A DNA stretch of 64,000 bases from Mucilaginibacter ginkgonis (GCF_009754905.2 NZ_CP066775.1:620001-684000), one strand, 5' to 3'; counted from the stretch's first letter, positions 10,601-18,351 are shown. Numbers and translations are program-made. Notes: a model not told the origin generated them from the letters alone.

Positions 10601-11585
10601 CGCCTAATCTAAGCTGCACCCGGTCAAAAACTTTTGTAGGGACAAAAGTCACCGTAACCTTTCTGCGGTTATTGGTTAGATCAAGCAAGCGAACTGTCAG
10701 CAGGGATGAATTTAGAAACCGCGCATCATTATTATCGGTGTTGCCGTTTGCCGTTGAAACTGCAATTACATTGAACACCTGGGCGTCTATCAATGATTGG
10801 GGGATAGACAAGGTCAGTTTTACCGAATCGCCCACAACAGACGGCGAACTATATATCACGGTTTGCTGTGCATAGGCGCCTAGCGCTGATATTCCGGCGT
10901 TAAGCGTAGAGGCAGTGTTGAGGTTGCCATCGATCGCTAATTGAGGATTTGCTACGCCCCCTACGTTGACACCTAAGCCTAATATAGCAGAAGATATACC
11001 ATGCAACTCGTCTATTGCAGTGTTGCATGCCACAGGGCCGGGGCCCTCGTACCAGGCGTCATATAAATAGATACTGGATAAAGCGCCAACAAGGCCGCCG
11101 TCGAGTGTAACCCGCACCCGGTCATATGCCTGTGTCGGAGTAAGCGTAAGTTCAACCTGGTTGTTATTGCTCAAAGCGGTCACCAGCGTTGCAGCGCCCA
11201 CTGCCGGACCGGCTGCTGTAGCGCCGTTATAAGGTCTTAAAATTATACTGCCAAGAACACTCAGACTAAGGAGGTCATCGCCGGTTCCCAACTTAATGTG
11301 TACAGGTTTTCCTGCCGCGACTGCCGGAGGTGAGAAAATTATATCCTGGTAGGTTTGGACACCTGTGCCCGAGAGACCGACGCCCAGCACTACGTTGATC
11401 TGCGAATAAGTCTGCGGATTGCCATCTGCCGCGTTCGCAGGATTGTTTACGATACAGTTTACGCAGAGCGTACCGGATGTACCGGTTTGCTGGCTGCTGC
11501 CATAAATCCTTTGTGCTGATGCATCATTAAATTTGAAGAAAAAGCATAGGCATAGCAATAAAACATAAAAGGATAAATTTTTCAT
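4611..11585 (-). CDS. Giant Ig-repeat surface adhesin with type B (CHU_C) C-terminal sorting domain
   Basis: The 2324-residue protein starts with a signal peptide (residues 1-24). An N-terminal region of about 320 residues contains two related modules, ending IYLYDAWYEGPGP and LDFYEAQRI. Then come 22 Ig-like repeats of about 86 residues (about 348-2234) of the kind found in Bacteroidota surface proteins. The consensus runs TPPTQTINSGQTATFTAS, FNWYTTPTGGTP, then NTTYYAEAVDP. The last 90 residues are a gliding-motility-associated C-terminal domain (FVPNAFSPNGDGRND, then GWDGTYKG and GVYVYFVKA), a type B signal for the type IX secretion system. The first three repeats carry cysteines and differ most; the later ones are homogenised and cysteine-free. 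It is the first gene of an operon with the PorP/SprF- and PorE-like genes. A cell-surface adhesion or gliding role is inferred; the ligand is unknown. Confidence 0.92.
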   Translation of the reverse strand: MKNLSFYVLLLCLCFFFKFNDASAQRIYGSSQQTGTSGTLCVNCIVNNPANAADGNPQTYSQINVVLGVGLSGTGVQTYQDIIFSPPAVAAGKPVHIKLGTGDDLLSLSVLGSIILRPYNGATAAGPAVGAATLVTALSNNNQVELTLTPTQAYDRVRVTLDGGLVGALSSIYLYDAWYEGPGPVACNTAIDELHGISSAILGLGVNVGGVANPQLAIDGNLNTASTLNAGISALGAYAQQTVIYSSPSVVGDSVKLTLSIPQSLIDAQVFNVIAVSTANGNTDNNDARFLNSSLLTVRLLDLTNNRRKVTVTFVPTKVFDRVQLRLGGVANVLSSLDFYEAQRILPQPVVTYNGGSTANIQVCAGTTATLNVTAAANTTYSWYTAPTGGTLVATGTSFTTPALTATTTYYVAAMRNGCTDASARTPVTINVLPAPAAPVIATTSATVCAGQTATFTAATVAGITTKWYTAATGGTAIFTGNTFTTPALSQTTSYYAESDNATGCTSLTRIAVTATVQPAPATPTITLATPAINPGQTNTLTITNPQAGVTYTWYDAATGGNLVFTGLSFTTPALNATTTYYVMATEGGCSLPARASVTVTVNAAPSVTVTPPTQTINSGQTATLTASSTTPNATFNWYTQPTGGTSIFTGATFTTPPLTTNTTYYAEAVDPVSGAVSTSRASGAVIIGNSPTVTVTPPTQTINSGQTATFTASSPTAGATFNWYTTPTGGTPIFTGSTFTSPALTANTTYYAEAVDPVTNIPSATRATGTVTIGNAPSVTVTPPTQAITSGQTATFTASSTTPNATFKWYSQPTGGAPIFTGPTFTTPPLTANTTYYAEAVDPVTNAPSATRATGTVTIAATPTITVTPPAQTIASGQTATFTASSTTPNATFNWYTTPTGGTPVFTGAMFTTPPLTANTTYYAEAVDPATNIASSPRATGTITIGTTPDITVTPPTQAIQSGQTATFTASSTTPNATFNWYTTPTGGAPVFTGATFTTPALTANTTYYAEAVDPATNIASSPRASGTVTIGAQPSIAVTPPTQAIQSGQTATFTASSTTPNATFNWYTTPTGGAPVFTGATFTTPALTANTTYYAEAVDPATNIASSPRASGTVTIGAQPSIAVTPPTQTIASGETATFTASSTTSDAVFNWYTQPTGGTPVFTGPTFTTPPLTSNTTYYAEAVDPTTHIASSPRATGTVTIGAQPNVTVTPPTQTVMSGQTATFTASSPTANATFNWYTQPTGGTPIFTGATFTTPLLTADITYYAEAVDPATNLASATRATGTVTVTTPPSITVTPPSQAVNSGQTATFTASSTTPNATFNWYTQPTGGNAIYTGTTFTTPALTANTTYYVEAVDPATGAPSTTRASAAVTIGNAPSVTVTPPTVTIQSGQTATFTASSTTPGATFNWYTTPTGGTPVYTGDTFTTPPVTTNTTYYAEAIDPATNIPSGTRATGTITIANAPDITVTPPSRTINSGQTTTFTASSSTANATFNWYTTPTGGTPVFTGATFTTPALTANTTYYAEAVDPATNIPSGSRATATVTIGNAPSVAVNPPAQSVNSGQTATFTATSTDPAAIFNWYTTPTGGTPVFTGSTFTTPPLTTNTTYYAEAVDPNTNIPSSTRASATITINNAPSITVNPPSATIASGQTATFTASSNTPNATFNWYTSPTGGNPVATGATFTTPPLTNNTTYYAEAVDPATGAPSASRATATVAIGNSPSVTVTPPTQTVASGQTATFTATSTDPGATFNWYTTPTGGTPIATGSTFTSPPVTGDVTYYAEAVDPTTHIPSGTRASGTIVVGNAPSVAVTPPSRTINSGQTATFTASSNTPNAIFNWYTTPTGGTPVFTGATFTTPAITANTTYYAEAVDPTTNIPSGTRATATVTIGNAPSISVNPPVQTVSASQTATFTGSSTDPGATFNWYTTPTGGTPIFTGPVFTTPPVTGNVTYYAEAVDPATNIPSATRAPGVVNLAPSISVVPPTQSVASGQTATITASSSTPGAAFNWYTTPTGGTPIFTGPVFTTPPVTGNVTYYAAAVDPTTGAISDNRAKAVINIEPNVTVTPPTVTINAGQPATFTATSTTPNATFNWYTTPTGGTPVFTGATFKTPAITAATVYYAEAVDPASGAKTTTRATATVALNPAPDLTVNPTTVTIEAGNTATFTASSTVASAVFNWYSSPGMESPMFTGPVFTTPQLNANATYWVQAVNPVTGAVSAVVTTSVVVTTNERVFVPNAFSPNGDGRNDTFNVYGASISAVSMYVYNQWGQLLFRTDNPTQGWDGTYKGVAQPVGVYVYFVKATLTDNTTISKKGTITLIR
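4884..10541 (-). repeat. Array of 22 in-frame Ig-like coding repeats, about 258 bp each
   Basis: The array lies inside the adhesin gene. The unit is 86 codons. Repeats 4-18 are the most alike, repeats 1-3 are divergent and cysteine-containing at the N-terminal end, and repeats 19-22 drift in their linkers. Because the repeats are similar at the DNA level, the opposite strand shows a ladder of 60-84-codon open frames with the same period. Those are not genes. Confidence 0.95.
8193..8723 (-). repeat. Nearly identical 258-bp tandem duplication within the adhesin
   Basis: Positions 8193-8450 and 8451-8708 match base for base except at 8376/8634 (t versus c, a silent change in a threonine codon). 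The identity continues about 15 nt into the next unit. Flanking repeats differ at many sites, so this is a recent unit duplication or gene conversion, corresponding to Ig-like repeats 8 and 9. Confidence 0.95.
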
Positions 11586-11851
11586 AAGCAGGAAATTTTA
11601 GGGGATGTACCGTAAAATTAATCCTGCTGTATGCGGCTTTTAAAGCATCATTTAGTTCAGTTTATTGTCTTAAGGACAAATTTGTTCATCAAATCTTCAT
11701 GTTATTACCAGTGTTCATTGTAACAATTTTTGTTCATTTTGTTCAGGGTTTTTATAAATTGAAATAATATCCCAAATTGGCGAAACAAATTCTTTTTATA
11801 AGAAAAAGTATATGCTCAACACGTCCTAACATTTACCTAATCTATCGCTTT

Positions 11852-14374
11852 ATGACCCCCCACTTTGACCCCAGACATTATTATTTACTAAAAAAAAGAG
11901 TATTACAAGAAGCAGACATAAAGGATATCGTACCATCAGATTGCAAGTACTTATCACTTACTATCTTTAATAAAGTACACAAAGGAATAAGCGAAACTAC
12001 GCTAAAAAGAGTTTTTGGTTTTGCCTTTGCCGAGTTTAAGCCATCATCGTTTACCATAAACGCGCTGGCAGAATATTGCGGTTATGACAGCTGGCATGCT
12101 TTTCAGAAAGATGTATCTGTTAACAACAGCCAGCAAGGCAATGAAGTGCAATGCCGCCAGACTATAGAGCGCGCAAATGACATTACCTGGACTACCCTTC
12201 AGATACTAAAAAACAAATGCGGCATCCCTTACGAGCGTACGATAAGCCGCGATTTTATGCATGATCATTTCCAGGCATTTTTTAACGAAGATGCTATTGC
12301 TACCGCGTTGCTGGCACCATCGGGATATGGTAAAACAATTGCACTTTGCCACTGGGTAGAGGACCTGATGAAGTTTACACATTTTCCTAACCAGCGCGAT
12401 GTAATATTATTCTTTAGCGGTTCGGCACTGATCAACGCTTACGAAACGGGCCACAATCTTAACAATTGGCTGCTGGCGCTTTTAGGCCTCGATGCTGATA
12501 ATTTCTTAAACGATATGTTTATTGAAGGATCGGGTTTCGACGGCAAATTTTACCTGATCATTGACGGTCTGGACGAAGTGCATTATAAAGGCTTTCACTT
12601 CGCTAATATTTTTGAACAGCTGAACGACATCATCGCCCTGCATAACACAGAGCGGCGGCTCAAAATTGTTATTACAATGCGGTCTGCAACCTGGTGCAAC
12701 AATGAACATTACATTTTAAGTAAGCAGCACTGGTTTAAAGGCTTTGTAATGGAAAGCAATAATTGCATTAATGTTCCGCTAATGGACGTAAATGAGATAT
12801 TGAAGCTTGCCAAAAACCTAAATCCTGATGTCAAAGACCATGTATCAGAGCGTGCGGTGAAAACATTGGGATTGCCGTTGCTTACCCAGTACTACTTTAA
12901 GAAAACAGATACAAGCCATAACCTATCCGAGTTCGATGAGGCTAACGAATTTGATGTGATCACTTCCTACGTGCTAAATAAGGTCTATAAATCTAAGCAT
13001 AGCATCGATATGATCACTTTCGTAAGGGAGTTTCTGGGTTTTATAGACCAAAGCAACCTGGCGGAAGGAGTGAGTAAATTGCGTATTCAACATTTGATTA
13101 AAGGTTATCCGCAAGCGTATGATGAACTGGTAAACATAGGGTATCTCGAGAATTTAGATGCAAGCTGTGACGCGCAGCTTAACAATTATGTGAGGTTCAG
13201 TTCTTCGCGCTGGTTAGATCATTCGGTAGCAGAAAAGCTGTATTATGATAACGGCGAAATGTTCAATGAGCAACTTGTCACGAGTATTAATACTAACATG
13301 ATCGAGGAGTGCCGCAGGATAACAGTGCTGAAATGGTGTATCTATAAAACGATCAGCGCCCATAGGCATATAGACTTTAACATTCTGGCGGGCTTTGAAA
13401 CTACGCTGTCGCGAAAGTCTGACCTGATATCGTTCGTTAGTAAACTACTTAAGCGGCTGACGGATGAGCAGAGCCCTGCTTTTGATAACAAGTTTGAGGG
13501 TAAGATATCAGAATACTTTGTAGGTTTAGAATATGCCAACGTCAACTATGAACAGGCGCTTCGTACTATCCTTAAATTCAGGCTTACAACTAAAGAACAA
13601 ATATTGCTTAAATGTAGCCTGTGCGTTATCGCGATATTAGAACTTGACGTGAACAAGCTGGAAAAGTTAATGGAAGACCTGAAGAACTATTCGCCCGAAG
13701 ACTTTAGCGATTTTGTGATAGATCCACTGGTATGTATCGATACCGTTTATTATCATCTTAAATACGGCATCGTAAAACGTGAGGGCTTCTCAGAGATCAC
13801 TAAATTTTACTTTAATCCGCCGGCTGCCGCATTTGGGACCAGAAAGAACAGCTTCAACGAAGTTTTATTTATGCTGGCTACACATACGGTAACTATTTGT
13901 AAAGGCGCGCTGAAAACGCTGCGATTCATCAGAACGCTGAAGCGTATTTATCCGTCAGGATCAGAAGCTTATCAATTTTTATTGGAGATAAGCAATGTAG
14001 AGGCTTTGCTTGCAGCCGGTAGAAAAGAAGAGGCCAGGAACATTTATGAGCAGTTGTCTGTGAGGTTTGAGGAACGCCAGATTGGCTTTACCGCATTGAT
14101 GAAAGTTTGTTTTAAGGCCCTGAAGGTAAGAATTAAGGCATTGGAACCTGACGAGCCGGCTTTGATGCAACAGATAAGGGCGCTGATTAAAATGTGCGAC
14201 GAATATTCATACAAGCTGGTGAAAGTTACCACGCTTGCGTTTGTGCTGACAGAACTTAACAACGGGCCAAATACTACCGGCGACGTGTTGGAACATTTTT
14301 ATTTTGACATGGTGCGCACAGCAAGGTCTGCGGGTTGCCGCACAGAGTCTTTCTATGAAGCAAAAATACATTGA
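11852..14374 (+). CDS. STAND-type NTPase with N-terminal helical HTH-like domain and C-terminal helical repeats
   Basis: The protein has 840 residues from the ATG at 11852; an upstream ATG at 11777 would add 25 residues. Residues 1-90 form a compact domain with the pattern YLSLTIFNKV, ISETTLKRVFGF, FTINALAEYCGYDSWHAF. It is shared by many otherwise unrelated Bacteroidota proteins and looks like an HTH or helical adaptor; its function is unknown. An NTPase of NACHT/STAND type follows, with Walker A LAPSGYGKT (about 152-160) and Walker B FYLIIDGLDEV (about 233-243). The rest is helical and TPR-like (about 400-830). No transmembrane segment, signal peptide or known effector is visible. It is divergent from the adhesin operon across a 266-bp gap, so regulation of that operon or a stand-alone sensor/defence role are both possible. 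The STAND call is strong; the biological role is unknown. Confidence 0.75.
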   Translation: MTPHFDPRHYYLLKKRVLQEADIKDIVPSDCKYLSLTIFNKVHKGISETTLKRVFGFAFAEFKPSSFTINALAEYCGYDSWHAFQKDVSVNNSQQGNEVQCRQTIERANDITWTTLQILKNKCGIPYERTISRDFMHDHFQAFFNEDAIATALLAPSGYGKTIALCHWVEDLMKFTHFPNQRDVILFFSGSALINAYETGHNLNNWLLALLGLDADNFLNDMFIEGSGFDGKFYLIIDGLDEVHYKGFHFANIFEQLNDIIALHNTERRLKIVITMRSATWCNNEHYILSKQHWFKGFVMESNNCINVPLMDVNEILKLAKNLNPDVKDHVSERAVKTLGLPLLTQYYFKKTDTSHNLSEFDEANEFDVITSYVLNKVYKSKHSIDMITFVREFLGFIDQSNLAEGVSKLRIQHLIKGYPQAYDELVNIGYLENLDASCDAQLNNYVRFSSSRWLDHSVAEKLYYDNGEMFNEQLVTSINTNMIEECRRITVLKWCIYKTISAHRHIDFNILAGFETTLSRKSDLISFVSKLLKRLTDEQSPAFDNKFEGKISEYFVGLEYANVNYEQALRTILKFRLTTKEQILLKCSLCVIAILELDVNKLEKLMEDLKNYSPEDFSDFVIDPLVCIDTVYYHLKYGIVKREGFSEITKFYFNPPAAAFGTRKNSFNEVLFMLATHTVTICKGALKTLRFIRTLKRIYPSGSEAYQFLLEISNVEALLAAGRKEEARNIYEQLSVRFEERQIGFTALMKVCFKALKVRIKALEPDEPALMQQIRALIKMCDEYSYKLVKVTTLAFVLTELNNGPNTTGDVLEHFYFDMVRTARSAGCRTESFYEAKIH

Positions 14375-14388
14375 GTAAGATTGGCTAA

Positions 14389-14422
14389 CGCCTGCCATAA
14401 TGGTTATTAATAGTGGCAGGCG
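14389..14422 (+). terminator. Hairpin after the STAND gene
   Basis: A perfect 9-bp stem (CGCCTGCCA with TGGCAGGCG) has a 16-nt AT-rich loop and lies 15 nt after the stop codon at 14374. Only a short T stretch follows, so it may be a weak terminator separating the STAND gene from mnmE. Confidence 0.55.
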
Positions 14423-14473
14423 TTTATCACATGGCGCAGATGCCGCTCCGGATTTCTTTACAGTCCGTTGTGC

Positions 14474-14481
14474 TATCTTTG
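14474..14481 (+). promoter_or_regulatory. -7 promoter element (TATCTTTG) directly before mnmE
   Basis: This is an exact match to the Bacteroidota -7 consensus TAnnTTTG. It ends 4 nt before the GTG start of mnmE, so transcription should begin at or next to the start codon. The -33 region (TTTC near 14454) is weak. It supports the GTG at 14486 over the more upstream TTG at 14468, which would lie inside the promoter. Confidence 0.6.
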
Positions 14482-14485
14482 CACT

Positions 14486-15856
14486 GTGAATTACCTTACT
14501 AACGACACCATTGTGGCGCTGGCTACTCCGGCAGGAAGCGGGGCTATAGGTGTGATACGCCTGTCGGGCCCCGATGCGTTAATAATTACCCAAAAAGTTT
14601 TTAAGGGTAAGGACCTTTTTGTACAAGCATCTCACACTGTACATTTTGGGCATATTGCAGATGGCGATATCATTTTGGACGAAGTGTTGGTGTCGCTATT
14701 TATCGCCCCAAGATCATACACACGAGAGAATGTCGTCGAGATTTCTTGTCACGGGTCGGCATATATTATCGAGTCTGTGATAAAATTGCTGATCAGGCAA
14801 GGTGCCCGTGCAGCGCAGCCAGGGGAATTTACGTTACGCGCTTTTTTAAACGGTCAGCTGGACCTGTCGCAGGCCGAAGCGGTGGCCGATCTGATCGCTT
14901 CTAACTCAAAAGCGTCTCAGCATGCAGCGATGAACCAATTGCGGGGCGGTTTTAGTAATCAGCTTAGCGCGTTGCGCCAACAACTGGTCAATTTTGCATC
15001 GCTTATAGAACTCGAACTTGATTTCGCCGAAGAGGATGTAGAATTCGCCAACCGAGGGCAGTTAAAACAAGCGGTGGTTGATACGCTGAATATCCTTACC
15101 AGGCTTATCAAATCTTTCGAGTTAGGTAATGCGATAAAGCAGGGGATAAGCACAGTTATCGCCGGACGGCCTAACGCGGGTAAATCAACCTTATTAAATG
15201 CCTTATTAAATGAAGAACGTGCCATTGTGAGCGACATTGCCGGCACTACACGCGACACAATCGAAGAGGTATTGAACATCAACGGGGTAAACTTCCGGCT
15301 GGTGGATACTGCAGGCCTGCGCGAAGCTACAGACACCATCGAAGCGATCGGAGTTGAAAAGGCATATGAGAAGATCAGGCAGTCGGCCATGCTGATTTAT
15401 GTGTTTGACGTTACTGCCACCACAAAGGAGCAGTTGGCGGCAGACCTTGCTAACCTGCAGCGCGGCGACTTGCCAACACTTATAGTGGCCAACAAAACGG
15501 ATCTGCTGCAAGCAGATGTTTCTGATGATATTCCCAAAATATCCAACATGCTTTATGTGTCTGCCAAAGAAAAACAACACATAGACGAGTTAAAACAGCG
15601 GATATACCACACCGCCATTAGCGACGGTATAGATGAAAATGAAACGCTGATTACCAACGTTCGCCATCTGGAAGCACTCCAAAAAACAGAAGCCTCGCTT
15701 ATAAAAGTATTGGAAGGAATAGATAACCCCATAACGTCAGACTTCCTCGCTATGGATATCAAGCAAGCACTGCACTACCTGGGCGAGATAACCGGCACCG
15801 TCACTACAGATGATTTGCTGGAGAATATCTTCAGCAAGTTCTGTATCGGCAAGTAA
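14486..15856 (+). CDS. mnmE: tRNA modification GTPase MnmE
   Basis: MnmE works with MnmG to install the cmnm5 group on wobble uridine 34 of several tRNAs. The start is taken as GTG at 14486, giving the family-typical opening NYLTNDTIVALATPAGSGAI and 456 residues. The order is an N-terminal formyl-THF-binding domain (about 1-118), a helical domain, an inserted G domain with AGRPNAGKS (P-loop, 226-234), DTAG (switch II) and NKTD (G4), and the C-terminal CIGK whose cysteine is essential. Everything expected is intact. The gene converges on the DUF72 gene, with only 5 nt between the two stops, and its mRNA is probably leaderless. Confidence 0.96.
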   Translation: MNYLTNDTIVALATPAGSGAIGVIRLSGPDALIITQKVFKGKDLFVQASHTVHFGHIADGDIILDEVLVSLFIAPRSYTRENVVEISCHGSAYIIESVIKLLIRQGARAAQPGEFTLRAFLNGQLDLSQAEAVADLIASNSKASQHAAMNQLRGGFSNQLSALRQQLVNFASLIELELDFAEEDVEFANRGQLKQAVVDTLNILTRLIKSFELGNAIKQGISTVIAGRPNAGKSTLLNALLNEERAIVSDIAGTTRDTIEEVLNINGVNFRLVDTAGLREATDTIEAIGVEKAYEKIRQSAMLIYVFDVTATTKEQLAADLANLQRGDLPTLIVANKTDLLQADVSDDIPKISNMLYVSAKEKQHIDELKQRIYHTAISDGIDENETLITNVRHLEALQKTEASLIKVLEGIDNPITSDFLAMDIKQALHYLGEITGTVTTDDLLENIFSKFCIGK

Positions 15857-15861
15857 CATTT

Positions 15862-16587
15862 TTATTTCTCTACAGCCAGCTCCATCATCTTTTGCGCATT
15901 GGGTATGGCAGCTACAGCGGCGTCATTGTTAAAGTAAAACCAGGCACTTTTAATTTTTAAATTTTGCTTTACGCGTTGCACAACGGCACTAAGTTCGTCG
16001 TCGGTGTAAGAAGAGCTATACAAGTTTGGTACGCCGTGAAAGCGGTAATAAACTACATCTGTATTAACGATCACATCTTGAGGCAGATCGGGGTGACTCA
16101 TTCCACAGAACGATACCTGCCGATTAGCTAGCCTATCATAAACATCCTTGCGCCACCAGCTTGGGTGCCTGAACTCTAGCACGTTGTCAAATGCCGAATC
16201 CAATTGATCGAGCACCCGTTGCAGACGGTCTTCGGCATAAATAAAACGTGGCGGGAACTGGAACAATACCGGGCCGAGTTTATCGCCTAGCCCTTCGCGG
16301 ATGGTTGCATAAAAGCTTGTGAGCATATCCGTAGTATTGTCGAACTGCTTGAAGTGGGTGATCGCTTTTGGCGCCTTTACAGAAAACTTGAAGTCCGCAG
16401 GACAATCGGCGTACCATTTCTTTAAAAACTCAACTCTTGGAAAACGGTAAAAAGTAACGTTAAGTTCAAGTGTACGAAAATGATCTGCATAAAATTCAAA
16501 CCACTTGCGTTGCGGAATATCTTCGGGATAGAAAGTGCCCTTCCAATGCTTATAGTGAAAACCCGAACATCCGATATGCCACCTCAT
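15862..16587 (-). CDS. DUF72 (YecE-like) TIM-barrel protein
   Basis: The 241 residues span one DUF72 domain: WHIGCSGFHYKHWKGTFYP at the N-terminus, then TLELNVTFYRFP, FKFSVKAPKAITH, GPVLFQFPP, and VYYRFHG followed by WFYFNND near the C-terminus. These are the conserved blocks of the family, whose fold is a TIM barrel. Its biochemical role is not established. There is no signal peptide. The stop is 5 nt from the convergent mnmE stop, so the two genes must share or overlap their 3' ends. It is a single gene with no functional partner nearby. Confidence 0.9.
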   Translation of the reverse strand: MRWHIGCSGFHYKHWKGTFYPEDIPQRKWFEFYADHFRTLELNVTFYRFPRVEFLKKWYADCPADFKFSVKAPKAITHFKQFDNTTDMLTSFYATIREGLGDKLGPVLFQFPPRFIYAEDRLQRVLDQLDSAFDNVLEFRHPSWWRKDVYDRLANRQVSFCGMSHPDLPQDVIVNTDVVYYRFHGVPNLYSSSYTDDELSAVVQRVKQNLKIKSAWFYFNNDAAVAAIPNAQKMMELAVEK

Positions 16588-16642
16588 TACAATAATTTTT
16601 TAGTCTAACATGGCATTCAAGAAATCGGTTCTAAACATTAAC

Positions 16643-16650
16643 TACTTTTG
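16643..16650 (+). promoter_or_regulatory. -7 promoter element (TACTTTTG) for the SDR gene
   Basis: It matches TAnnTTTG exactly, about 72 nt upstream of the SDR start at 16722, in the divergent gap with the DUF72 gene. No convincing -33 element is seen at the usual distance. Confidence 0.4.
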
Positions 16651-16721
16651 TAAAACTTTTAAGTGTAAAGAACCAGTCGGCGTATGCTATGTTGTATCTG
16701 ATGTCATACATATTATTTAAA

Positions 16722-17579
16722 ATGGAACAACAAAATAACAACCCGGTGTGGTTTATCACCGGTTGCTCTACCGGCTTTGGCCGCGAACTAGTAAAACTGG
16801 TCCTTAACCGTGGATGGAACGCGGTGATCACCGCCCGGGATACAGAAAAGGTAAACGAGCTTGCAGACGGGTACGCAGAAAATGCCCTCGTGCTGCCTTT
16901 GGATGTTACCGACAAAGGGCAGGTTAAATCTGCAATTGAACAGGCGCAGCAAAAATTTGGTAAAATAGATGTGCTGGTAAACAATGCAGGCTACGGATAT
17001 TTTACCAGCATTGAGGAGGGCGAAGAAGATAAGATCAGGGCGCAATTTGAGACTAACGTTTTCGGACTCATAAATGTTACCCAGCAGGTGTTACCCATGA
17101 TGCGCAAGCAGCGCAGCGGCCACATCGTAAATATATCTTCAATCGGTGGTTTGCGTGCCTTCACGGCCACAGGTTATTACCACGCGACCAAATTCGCGGT
17201 TGAGGGATTTTCAGAATCCTTATCGCAAGAAGTTGCGTCTCTGGGCATTAAAGTTTTAATTGTGGAACCGGGCCCGTTTCGCACAGATTGGGCAGGTAGG
17301 TCAACCTCGCGTACAGAAACCAAACTCGACGATTACAAAGAAGCAGTTGGCAAACGTATGGATCAAAGCTTGGCAGGCAGCGGTAAGCAGGTTGGCGACC
17401 CGGTTCGCGGATGTGAGGCTATCATCAAGGCCGTGGAAAATCCTGACCAGCCTTTGAGGTTACTTTTAGGCGAGATGGCATACAACATGGCCAAAGAAAA
17501 AGTAAACACGCTTACAAAGAACTTCGACGATTGTAAAGAACTCAGCATCAGTGCCGATTTCCCTCCAAATGAACGCTAG
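16722..17579 (+). CDS. SDR-family oxidoreductase
   Basis: This is a classical short-chain dehydrogenase/reductase of 285 residues from the ATG at 16722; a weaker ATG lies at 16689. The nucleotide-binding motif is TGCSTGFG near the N-terminus. NNAGYG follows the fourth strand. The catalytic set is a Ser in VNISSIGG and the YHATK motif (Tyr and Lys). The GCSTGFGRE variant places it among NAD(P)-dependent SDRs of the type often annotated as oxidoreductase or 3-ketoacyl reductase-like, but the substrate cannot be read from the sequence. No signal peptide. It stands alone in the plus orientation, with an AT-rich gap downstream. Confidence 0.9.
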   Translation: MEQQNNNPVWFITGCSTGFGRELVKLVLNRGWNAVITARDTEKVNELADGYAENALVLPLDVTDKGQVKSAIEQAQQKFGKIDVLVNNAGYGYFTSIEEGEEDKIRAQFETNVFGLINVTQQVLPMMRKQRSGHIVNISSIGGLRAFTATGYYHATKFAVEGFSESLSQEVASLGIKVLIVEPGPFRTDWAGRSTSRTETKLDDYKEAVGKRMDQSLAGSGKQVGDPVRGCEAIIKAVENPDQPLRLLLGEMAYNMAKEKVNTLTKNFDDCKELSISADFPPNER

Positions 17580-17675
17580 TTCACTGTGACTTAGAAAAAT
17601 CTTGTTTCGAAAAGGGCAAGACTTTTTATTTATCACCAATTATTTAACATTAGACAAACACAATTCTAATACTTA

Positions 17676-17740
17676 TTGTAAATTATACACTAAGTGTTAT
17701 GTTTGATCATTGCCATATTGTAAAAAATACACTAAGTATT
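17676..17740 (+). repeat. Two 23-nt imperfect direct repeats, possible operator
   Basis: The units at 17676-17698 and 17718-17740 agree at 20 of 23 positions and are offset by 42 nt, close to four helical turns. Both contain TACACTAAGT. They sit in a very AT-rich 286-bp gap, 126-190 nt before the secreted protein gene at 17866. The spacing suits a protein binding the same face of the DNA; no regulator is assigned. Confidence 0.45.
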
Positions 17741-17865
17741 GGTTTGTTTTTTTCAAGATGTTTAAAAAACTCACTTTTATTATCAAATTTTCATAAAAGT
17801 TAAATTTTATTTTAATTATTTATATTTCATACTGAACTTTGTTGTGGATTTAAAAATTAAAGAAA

Positions 17866-18351
17866 ATGAAAAAGATATTTTTAACCGCAGCATTAACTGC
17901 TACATTATTTACAGGCGCTTTTGCTGCCGACGCTATTAAAGTTACCAAAGCATCATACCAACTACAGGCAGAACTATACAACCAATTTGCCGGCGCAGAA
18001 AACATTATCTGGATACCAACCAGCACAGGACAAAAGGCTTCTTTTGATATTGACGGTGTTAAAATGAGCGCGTACTTCAACAATCAAGGTCAATTTTTAG
18101 GGCATACAGAAGCGGTTACCTTTAGGCAATTACCTTCTGCAGCCAAAAAACAACTTGCAGAAACTTACAAAGGTTACATGGTAAATGAAGTGTTAAGGTT
18201 CCAGCCAAGCCGTGTTATCAGCACTTATGAGCGTGTTGTAGGCGACGGTCAGGACGGTGCATATTACGTTGACCTTAAAGGTGATGCGCAAGAGGTATTG
18301 GTAAAAGTAACTCCTGAAGCAGACGTTACCATCGAAAAAACGATCAAATAA
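17866..18351 (+). CDS. Small secreted protein, PepSY-like fold suspected
   Basis: The 161-residue protein has a signal peptide (residues 1-20, ending GAFAAD). The mature part has a repeated pattern of alternating strands and a helix, with LPSAAKKQLAETYKGYMVNE in the middle and DGAYYVDLKGDAQEVLVKV near the end. That resembles the beta-lactamase-inhibitor-like/PepSY-like proteins frequent in Bacteroidota, which are exported and of unknown function. It is a single gene with a long AT-rich upstream region holding direct repeats and a strong terminator behind it, which suggests an independently regulated and well-transcribed unit. The family assignment is tentative. Confidence 0.75.
   Translation: MKKIFLTAALTATLFTGAFAADAIKVTKASYQLQAELYNQFAGAENIIWIPTSTGQKASFDIDGVKMSAYFNNQGQFLGHTEAVTFRQLPSAAKKQLAETYKGYMVNEVLRFQPSRVISTYERVVGDGQDGAYYVDLKGDAQEVLVKVTPEADVTIEKTIK

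Noticed and set aside
11586-11851. Possible small gene or RNA in the divergent adhesin/STAND gap
   Set aside because: The region is AT-rich with no open frame of plausible composition, no strong hairpin and no terminator. It is best read as a divergent promoter region.
14959-15390. 143-codon minus-strand open frame opposite mnmE
   Set aside because: It is antisense to the well-conserved helical and G domains of MnmE and has no family features. It is a codon-bias shadow.
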